Below, piece after piece: positions 58,988 to 64,000 of a DNA stretch of 64,000 nt (position 1 is the stretch's first letter; each line of letters starts with the position of its first letter). The stretch is from Bog-950 sp044228435. Its GTDB lineage: Bacteria > Bacteroidota > Bacteroidia > Chitinophagales > LD1. The translations under genes and the position numbers were made by a program. The stretch lies in contig JBGAUW010000008.1 of NCBI GenBank assembly GCA_044228435.1, positions 124,001 through 188,000 of the forward strand. The letters run 5' to 3'. The notes beneath the pieces are model-generated. The model was not told the origin of the DNA and ran no database searches. It saw only the letters and a list, made by a program, of their open reading frames with translations.

Positions 58988-59695
58988 ATGGAAAATACAG
59001 AAAAGAATGAGGCGGCACCTAAGCGCCTGCACCCCGTGCGTACGGTTTTACTGGCATTGGCCCACCTGCATGCGCAGGGCTACGAGCAACTGCGTTTAAG
59101 TGCCGGGGCATCGCCTACGGGCAGCCACTGGCGCTACCAAATATTGCCGCGCCGTTATTTCGACCCAAATGATGGCCTGCTGGTGGCCAAAGGCCTTATA
59201 CTGCCCGAGCACCCTAAAGATGCCGTAGGCGGAAAAATGGATGAGTTGCCTGCACCGGAAGAGCTGGCGCAAATGTGGCTGGACCACTACGAGTGCCTGG
59301 AAGAAGGCCTGGCTGCCGATGAGCACTACGCCAAATGGTATGCTAACTTTATAAACCTGCTGGAGCCCGGCGAAGTGCCGGTAATGTATGCCGGATGGGA
59401 GATAAATTTGCAAAAGGGCTTTCGTATAAAGGCGAAGTTTTTAAGTCTGCCTAAGTTTTATAACCTGATAGCCCCGCCTAAAGACCCACAGGCCAATAAC
59501 CCGCTGCATGGCGTTACGCTGGAGCAGATATTGCACTACCTGGAAAAAAATTACGGATGGGAAGAGATGGCGCGGCAGATAGATATTAACTGCTTTAAGT
59601 CGAACCCCACTATAAAATCGAGCCTTACCTTTTTGCGCAAAACGCCTTGGGCAAGGCAGAAAGTAGAGAAGATGTATTTGGATAGTGTGGGGTAA
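58988..59695 (+). CDS. VF530 (DUF2132) domain protein with an N-terminal extension
   Basis: A 235-residue cytoplasmic protein. The last ~70 residues are a clear VF530 domain: NNPLHGVTLEQILHYLEKNY, GWEEMARQIDINCF, and IKSSLTFLRKTPWARQKVE. Stand-alone VF530 proteins are small, possibly DNA-binding, and of unknown role. The ~165 residues before it (RLHPVRTVLLALAHLHAQGY; WRYQILPRRYFDPNDG; MYAGWEINLQKGFRIK) form a separate domain I cannot name. The gene starts 35 nt after a REP pair. Confidence 0.85.
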   Translation: MENTEKNEAAPKRLHPVRTVLLALAHLHAQGYEQLRLSAGASPTGSHWRYQILPRRYFDPNDGLLVAKGLILPEHPKDAVGGKMDELPAPEELAQMWLDHYECLEEGLAADEHYAKWYANFINLLEPGEVPVMYAGWEINLQKGFRIKAKFLSLPKFYNLIAPPKDPQANNPLHGVTLEQILHYLEKNYGWEEMARQIDINCFKSNPTIKSSLTFLRKTPWARQKVEKMYLDSVG

Positions 59696-59796
59696 AACCC
59701 CTAAATCCCCTAAAGGGGACTTTGAGGGTTTGCGCCGCTTAAAGTATTTGCTGTATATTGGTTTTGGGGATATTGTAGAAACAGAATGCCCGACCC

Positions 59797-60222
59797 CTAA
59801 ACCTCTAACCCAAGCCTGTATTGTATAGCTTGTAGCAATGTATCCAGGTCTATATCTTTTAGCGATTTAAATTTAATGCAGTAGCCGGTTACAGTAGCTT
59901 TGCCCAGTTTTTTGCCATAGGTGCGGGCCAGGTAAGTTTTATCTTCTAAGCCCATTATGTATACCGAAATACCGGTGGTGTTGGCGCTTATGCCCACGCG
60001 GAACCACTCTTTGGTTTTTCCGTCGGCATATTTAATGGTAAATGCGCCGTAGCCTATGTTAGGGTTAGCTACTACTTTGTTGTTGCTATCTCTGCCATCG
60101 TAATACCACAATTTAAGCTTTGGTTGTAGCGCTTTGGTTAGCCGGTGTAACTGTTCCACCTCGCTGCGTTTGGGCTCGGGCAGGGTGGTTATATACTCTT
60201 TAATTTGTGCTGCTACGGTCAT
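59797..60222 (-). CDS. DUF1801 protein
   Basis: A 141-residue protein of the DUF1801/YdhG-like fold: EYITTLPEPKRSEVEQLHRL near the N-terminus, LKLWYYDGRD, GYGAFTIKY and GISVYIMG in the core, and GKATVTGYCIKFKSLKDIDL at the end. Related proteins include the iron chaperone frataxin-like group, but most have unknown function. It is cytoplasmic and monocistronic, with a clear Bacteroidota promoter at 60244-60273. Confidence 0.85.
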   Translation of the reverse strand: MTVAAQIKEYITTLPEPKRSEVEQLHRLTKALQPKLKLWYYDGRDSNNKVVANPNIGYGAFTIKYADGKTKEWFRVGISANTTGISVYIMGLEDKTYLARTYGKKLGKATVTGYCIKFKSLKDIDLDTLLQAIQYRLGLEV

Positions 60223-60243
60223 GGCCTTTGTTTAAGTCTACCC

Positions 60244-60273
60244 CAAATATATAATACTACCCAGGCAAGCAAA
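60244..60273 (-). promoter_or_regulatory. Bacteroidota promoter of the DUF1801 gene
   Basis: On the minus strand TTTG (60273-60270), an 18-nt spacer and TATATTTG (60251-60244) match the TTTG...TAnnTTTG consensus. The ATG lies 21 nt downstream. Confidence 0.75.
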
Positions 60274-60318
60274 TCGAACCAAAGAATTTGCAGGTATGTA
60301 TTAGGGCTGTTGGCTGTT

Positions 60319-60394
60319 GTAGAGACAAGGCACTGCCTTGTCTATGTATTTGTTTTGAAATTTGCCAGAGACGAGGCAGTGCCATCGTCTCTAC
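60319..60394. repeat. REP pair, GTAGAGAC type
   Basis: GTAGAGACAAGGCACTGCC at the left and GGCAGTGCCATCGTCTCTAC at the right, with a TATGTATTTG spacer: a diverged copy of the REP pairs that flank the RAYT gene, also 76 nt long. Confidence 0.8.
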
Positions 60395-60480
60395 AATACA
60401 AAGCAGCCCTTTGCGCAGGCGGCTGCCGTAAAAATGCCCGCTGGACACACCTGCTGGCGCAGGACGCAGCAGCACTCCCG

Positions 60481-60720
60481 CCTCACCCCGGTCTGTCTCG
60501 CCTTCGGCGGACAGCCACCCCTCTCCATAAAATGGAGAAAGGATTGAATAATGCATTTTCAGTAATGTGCATACTTAATACCGCCTTAAATTAACAAATT
60601 TGAAACGCGTATGTTATACTTGTATTACTGTATTTGTATTTATCTGGTTTCTGACCTCGAATTTCTGATTTCTGTTCTCTGATTTCTCTTTCACTTTTCA
60701 TTTTTCACCTTTGCCCTCTC
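60481..60720. repeat. CCTCACCCC element and short-period repeat spacer
   Basis: 60481-60546 is a CCTCACCCCGGTCTG...CTCTCC...ATGGAGAAAGG element with a CGCCTTCGGCG hairpin. 60648-60720 is a GATTTCTGTTCTCTGATTTC / CACTTTTCATTTTTCACC string, the complement of words at 20258-20320. No gene in 60223-60726. Confidence 0.6.
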
Positions 60721-60726
60721 AAACCC

Positions 60727-61869
60727 ATGAACCGTCTTCTTAAAATTTTCACCGGCCTGGTAATAACCTTTGCACTGCTTGCGCTAATTGCTTTTGCTAC
60801 CGGTAATGGCTATTTGTTTAAAGGCCTGCGCGCCAGTTACCTGCACGGTACCAACTCGGCCAGTATAGACGACGCCCAGTTTTTTAGCACTCACAACATT
60901 ACCACCGGTAAACAAAAAAGCGAGTGGCCTTTGCACGCGGCTTATAATAAAGAACCGCTACCCAAAAAGCTAAGCGATGTGCTAACCCAAACCGAAAGCG
61001 TGGCCTTTTTGGTAATAAAAAACGATAGCATAATACAAGAGCATTATTGGGATGGCTACAGCGATAGCTCGCAAAGCAACAGCTTTAGCATGGCCAAAAG
61101 CATAACCACCATGCTGGCGCAAATAGCTATACAACGGGGCATTTTTACCGGTTGGAACCAAAAAGTAAAAACGCTTTTACCCGACCTTAAGGGCCCCCAT
61201 GCTGATGAGTTGCAGCTGTGGCACCTAAGCACCATGAGCAGCGGGTTGGATTGGAACGAGGCTTACACCAATCCCTTTTGCGTAACGGCCAAAGCTTATT
61301 ATGGCGATGATATTAAAAAGCTGATGCTGGGTCTGCAAATAATAGATACACCGGGCCAGCACTTTAACTACCAAAGCGGCAGCACCGAACTGCTGGGCCT
61401 TTGTTTAATGAAAGCCACCCGCCATAGCCTGGCTGACCTGGCTACCTACTGGCTGTGGCGCCCTTTGCATAGCGAGCACGATGCCAAATGGCACACCGAT
61501 GATAAGGGGATTGAACATGCCTACTGCTGCTTTAACAGCAACGCGCGCGATTTTGCCCGATTTGGCAAACTAATGCTGCACAATGGCAATTTTGATGGCC
61601 GGCAGATATTGGATACCAGTTTTGTGCAGCAGGCTACCACCGGTAAGCTGGCGCCTTACTACGGTTACTCGTTTTGGTTGTATGAGGTTAACGGTGTAAA
61701 AATGTTTTACCAGTGGGGCATACTGGGCCAGTACATAATTACCATACCCCAATACAACTTAGTAGTAGTGCGCCTGGGTAAGCACAGTCTGCCCGAAGTA
61801 GGAGAGGACCACACGGAAGATTTTGGCATTATAGCGGAGGAGGTGCTGAAGATGCAGAACGACCATTGA
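60727..61869 (+). CDS. Serine hydrolase, beta-lactamase/penicillin-binding-protein family
   Basis: A 380-residue class-C beta-lactamase-like hydrolase. An N-terminal hydrophobic segment (about 5-25) anchors or exports it. The nucleophile motif is S121-M-A-K124 (SFSMAKSITT), and the second motif is Y-x-S in FNYQSGSTELLG. HLSTMSSGLDWNE is a conserved family stretch, and GILGQYIITIP matches the region of the third motif. Such enzymes act as esterases, peptidases or beta-lactamase relatives in the periplasm. Substrate unknown; no neighbouring regulator. Confidence 0.9.
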   Translation: MNRLLKIFTGLVITFALLALIAFATGNGYLFKGLRASYLHGTNSASIDDAQFFSTHNITTGKQKSEWPLHAAYNKEPLPKKLSDVLTQTESVAFLVIKNDSIIQEHYWDGYSDSSQSNSFSMAKSITTMLAQIAIQRGIFTGWNQKVKTLLPDLKGPHADELQLWHLSTMSSGLDWNEAYTNPFCVTAKAYYGDDIKKLMLGLQIIDTPGQHFNYQSGSTELLGLCLMKATRHSLADLATYWLWRPLHSEHDAKWHTDDKGIEHAYCCFNSNARDFARFGKLMLHNGNFDGRQILDTSFVQQATTGKLAPYYGYSFWLYEVNGVKMFYQWGILGQYIITIPQYNLVVVRLGKHSLPEVGEDHTEDFGIIAEEVLKMQNDH

Positions 61870-61995
61870 CAATTGACTGCTGACCATTGAAAAGGCAGAG
61901 TGGCGGCTGACTATAAGCCATTGACCGTAGAATACAAAGCGCTAACCTGTGTTAGCGGTTGTCAATCGTCCATTGTAGGTTGTCAATCCTGTATT
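61862..61995. repeat. Short-period GACCATTGAC / GTCAATCGTC spacer
   Basis: The spacer contains repeated words GACCATTGACAATTGAC, later inverted as GTTGTCAATCGTCC and GTCAATCCTG. The two halves can pair in part. Related strings are at 48285-48347 and 62690-62745. It starts at the end of the serine hydrolase gene. Confidence 0.5.
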
Positions 61996-62016
61996 GTCTT
62001 CTGCCTATTGTCTCAC

Positions 62017-62649
62017 TTACAGCTTTGGGCCTGTAAGCGATAGGGTATAAGTTTCGCTTGGGTTGGCAATTTGTGTTTCAACAAAATTAAGGGTGATGGT
62101 AATAACGCCGTTATTTGTTGTAAAGCTACCAGTGCCTTCAATAGTGCGGGTGCCCTGCACCTGCGGTGGAATGGTAAACGAGCTATAGTTGTTTTGTAAT
62201 TGAACCGTAAGGTTGGCGCTGCCGCCATTCACTTCTATATACAGCGATTTGATGTTGCCACCCGGCGCTGTAACCCGCACCGGCATATTGGTATAGTTAT
62301 CATCGGGGTTGGTGTCGGGCATTTCTACCCCCGTGCCGGCTACCCTGTAATTGCCTGTAAAAGCGCTGCGTATTTCGCTTTGGCAGCGGTTGCCGGTATA
62401 TCCTGCTGCGCAATTGCAATTGCCACCGTTGCAGGTGCCACCGTTTTGGCATACGGTTGTATCGCAGGGCAAAACGCAGGGGTTGCAGCTGCCGCCGCAA
62501 TCAATGCCGGTTTCGTCTTCATCTTTTACCAGGTTATCGCAATGCTTTATCAGGTCGCCGTCCTTTTTGGGGGTGCAGCCCGTAATTGGTGCCAGGGCAA
62601 TAAAAGCAAGCAGGGTTGCTGCAAGTATAAGAAGGCCGCGGTGTTTCAT
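62017..62649 (-). CDS. Lipoprotein with an EGF-like module
   Basis: A 210-residue lipoprotein with lipobox ITGC (Cys25) followed by TPKKDGD. A Cys-rich stretch follows: DETGIDCGGSCNPC, then an EGF-like module CQNGGTCNGGNCNC...GYTGNRC with the normal six-cysteine spacing. The C-terminal ~110 residues are a beta-sandwich-like domain (ANLTVQLQNNYSSFTIPPQV; GVITITLNFVETQI). DxDxDG-like DEDETGIDCGG repeats are common in Bacteroidota surface proteins. A promoter is at 62675-62682. Confidence 0.82.
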   Translation of the reverse strand: MKHRGLLILAATLLAFIALAPITGCTPKKDGDLIKHCDNLVKDEDETGIDCGGSCNPCVLPCDTTVCQNGGTCNGGNCNCAAGYTGNRCQSEIRSAFTGNYRVAGTGVEMPDTNPDDNYTNMPVRVTAPGGNIKSLYIEVNGGSANLTVQLQNNYSSFTIPPQVQGTRTIEGTGSFTTNNGVITITLNFVETQIANPSETYTLSLTGPKL

Positions 62650-62674
62650 AGGGTGGTGTTCTTAAGGTTGTGTT

Positions 62675-62682
62675 CAAATATA
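62675..62682 (-). promoter_or_regulatory. Promoter -7 element of the EGF-like lipoprotein gene
   Basis: TATATTTG on the minus strand matches TAnnTTTG, 25 nt before the ATG at 62649. No TTTG at -33. Confidence 0.5.
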
Positions 62683-62689
62683 TAAAAAG

Positions 62690-63143
62690 ACCATTGACCA
62701 TTGAAAAGACGATAGACACAAGACGATAGACATTAGACACGAGGGTAAGCGCCTAACCCTGTATTATCTTACTTCTTGTGTCTTGGCTCTTGAATCTAAT
62801 TCTGCATTTCCCCCATTCAGGTGATGCCTTTTTGCAAACCTCGAACAGACTTGAGACGTTAAACTTTAGTAGAAATCAGAACGCAGAAATCAGAGAATAG
62901 AAAAATACAGGGGGCGGATTTTTGTATTGTCTGATATCTTTTGTCTGATGACTGAGGTCTGTTTTTACTTTTTTTTACCCTGTCTTTTTGGTGGGTTTTC
63001 ATAGGTGTTTTGCACAACCTACAGCTGGTTATTTACCGCCACTTTGTGCGCGTTGTGAAACTTTTTATGGGTGTTGTCGTAAACAAAAGCAAGCCGATGA
63101 TATACAAGTCGGGCATTTTGTTTCACACTTTAAAACACCAATT
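62690..63143. other. Gap with short-period repeats upstream of the XRE gene
   Basis: Bases 62690-62745 read GACCATTGACCATTGAAAAG then AGACGATAGACACAAGACG; 62870-62910 read AGAAATCAGAACGCAGAAATC; 62925-62962 read TTGTCTGATATC words. From 62965 to 63143 the sequence is unique and probably holds the XRE promoter. A frame open from 62988 has no good start before 63144. Confidence 0.5.
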
Positions 63144-63530
63144 ATGACAATAGCTTCACGCATCAGAAAAATAAGGGAAATACGCGGATGGAAACAAACA
63201 GCAGTAGCCCAAAGCATGGACATAACGCAGCAAGCCTACAGCTGCCTTGAGCAAGGTGCAAGCAATGCCCGCCTGGAGACATTAAAACGCTTTTGCGATG
63301 TAATGAAAGTAGAGTTACCTTTTTTAATAGCCACCGATGTGCCTATTACCGAAGAGACCCTGGGCCGCTTTGGCCAGCGCAACTACAACGATTTTTTAAC
63401 CAGCTACAAAAAGCTGGAGCAGAAGCTCGAAATTTTCGACGAGTTGCTTAAAGGCACCAGCAGCATACCCAGCCACCCGGTATTTGGCAGCAACACCAAC
63501 CAAAGCAAACCAAACGTAGTAAGGGCATAA
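63144..63530 (+). CDS. XRE-family helix-turn-helix regulator
   Basis: 128 residues from the ATG at 63144 (MTIASRIRKIREIRGWKQTA). The first ~65 residues form a Cro/C1-type HTH: GWKQTAVAQSMDITQQAYSC and LEQGASNARLETLKRFCDVM. The rest is a short charged helix (YKKLEQKLEIFDELLKG) and a flexible tail, probably for dimerisation. It is a stand-alone regulator; no toxin or phage repressor partner is visible next to it. A strong terminator follows at 63561-63599. Confidence 0.88.
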   Translation: MTIASRIRKIREIRGWKQTAVAQSMDITQQAYSCLEQGASNARLETLKRFCDVMKVELPFLIATDVPITEETLGRFGQRNYNDFLTSYKKLEQKLEIFDELLKGTSSIPSHPVFGSNTNQSKPNVVRA

Positions 63531-63560
63531 AACATATACTAAAACTTAAGGGTTAAATAT

Positions 63561-63599
63561 CAAGGGCGATGGAGCAATCTGTTGCCCTTGTTTTTTTTT
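63561..63599 (+). terminator. Intrinsic terminator of the XRE gene
   Basis: CAAGGGC (63561-63567) and GCCCTTG (63584-63590) form the stem, with an inner GCAA / TTGC pair, followed by nine T at 63591-63599. Confidence 0.85.
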
Positions 63600-63612
63600 G
63601 GGGGGGGGTAGG

Positions 63613-63691
63613 GTAGGGGTAACCCTTGCGGTTACCCTGTATTGCAGTAGCCCCATGCGCCGGATAGGGCATCCGCAAGGTATGCCCCTAC
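63613..63691. repeat. REP pair, GGGGC type
   Basis: The left arm GTAGGGGTAACCCTTGCGG, a TGTATTGC spacer, and a right arm ending GCAAGGTATGCCCCTAC. It has the GTAG feet and the same overall plan as 36657-36715. Confidence 0.75.
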
Positions 63692-63708
63692 AAATACCAA
63701 TACATTTT

Positions 63709-63806
63709 TCCTCACCCGGTCTGACCATTGGTCGCGACACCTCCCGATTTGATTTTGAATAATCAAAACGGGACAGGCCTCTCCATTGCATGGAGAAGGG
63801 AATGGA
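63709..63806. repeat. CTCACCC element
   Basis: CCTCACCCGGTCTGACC...CTCTCCATTGCATGGAGAAGG, related to 22953-23003 and 60481-60546. It contains an inner CCCGATTTGATTTTG / AATCAAAACGGG hairpin. Confidence 0.6.
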
Positions 63807-63925
63807 ATAAAACACAATTTTTATGGGCTGTGCTGCTGCGCCCCGCGCACCGGTGTGCGTCCCACAGCCTGTCCCGATTTTTCATCGGGAGGCCTATGTA
63901 CTGTGGACGTATTGTATTTTGTATT

Positions 63926-63994
63926 GTAGAGACAGGGCATTTCCCTGTCTTGTATTTGGGAATGCCGGAGACGAGGCTGTGCCATTGTCTCTAC
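63926..63994. repeat. REP pair, GTAGAGAC type, at the window end
   Basis: GTAGAGACAGGGCATTTCCC and, after a TTGTATTTGGG spacer, GAGACGAGGC...TGTCTCTAC: a diverged copy of the 76-nt REP pair of the RAYT locus, 69 nt long. Confidence 0.75.
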
Positions 63995-64000
63995 AACTTC

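Noticed and set aside
58905..59099. 64-codon frame overlapping the start of the VF530 gene
   Set aside because: It starts in a REP arm and lies out of frame with the convincing VF530 protein.
60205..60594. 129-codon plus-strand frame and a 99-codon minus-strand frame
   Set aside because: Both span a REP pair and a CTCACCC element, and neither has a recognisable domain.
63144..63530. Toxin-antitoxin pair or phage repressor for the XRE protein
   Set aside because: No toxin-like or Cro-like partner gene is adjacent on either strand, and the nearest phage-type gene is about 4.5 kb away.
1..64000. CRISPR array, tRNA, rRNA or known riboswitch
   Set aside because: No regularly spaced identical repeats with unique spacers, no cloverleaf-like sequence and no recognised aptamer were seen by eye; the repeats present are palindromic and irregularly placed.

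Overview
The window reads as a chromosomal stretch of a Bacteroidota bacterium, most likely from the Chitinophagales/Sphingobacteriales side. Signs of this are exact Bacteroidota promoter motifs (TAnnTTTG, two of them with an upstream TTTG at 18 nt spacing), type IX secretion C-terminal sorting domains, many short-signal lipoproteins, a Bacteroidota-style nucleoid-associated protein, and families such as DUF4142, DUF748, DUF4431, VF530 and HxlR/DoxX. The species cannot be named from the sequence. No rRNA, tRNA or CRISPR array was seen.

Layout. 1-2.4 kb: a RAYT transposase bracketed by two almost identical 76-bp REP pairs, a nucleoid-associated protein, and tandem intergenic repeats. 2.4-6.3 kb: a large multi-PAS membrane histidine kinase with its response regulator. 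6.5-12 kb: an M48 metalloprotease, an outer-membrane-like protein and three tandem paralogous lipoproteins. 12-17 kb: a T9SS SGNH hydrolase, a divergent HxlR/DoxX pair around a palindromic operator, DUF3606, an MBL hydrolase and a Gfo/Idh/MocA oxidoreductase. 17-18 kb: a DUF559 nuclease gene bracketed by two complex hairpin elements. 18-31 kb: metabolic, regulatory and envelope genes (alcohol dehydrogenase, TspO, 2OG oxygenase, NADP-binding protein, a second membrane kinase, DinB, a GlxA-type regulator, a DUF4142-DUF748 pair). 32-39 kb: a surface protein with an S74 chaperone, a TPR regulator, and a leucine-rich-repeat T9SS protein split by a frame disruption. 39-46 kb: DUF4431 protein, an unknown protein, a third kinase broken by two single-base shifts, and a sterol-desaturase-family enzyme. 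46-58.6 kb: a minus-strand phage-derived module (terminase, tail chaperone, tape measure, tail proteins) without recognisable portal, capsid, integrase or lysis genes. 58.9-64 kb: VF530 protein, DUF1801 protein, serine hydrolase, EGF-like lipoprotein and an XRE regulator.

Three things stand out. First, the window carries several dispersed families of palindromic repeats. The RAYT/REP unit at its left end and the DUF559/hairpin unit at 17.2-18.0 kb have the same architecture: one small nuclease-type gene with a structured repeat in the same orientation on each side, and orphan copies elsewhere. Second, the gene upstream of the tape measure has an in-phase T TTT TTT slippery heptamer followed by a 101-codon open -1 frame, the arrangement of the G/GT tail chaperones. 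Third, two large genes are broken, one of them at a run of eight G.

Coding calls rest on reading frame, start and stop context, recognised motifs and neighbours. No database search was run, so family names are by recognition only.
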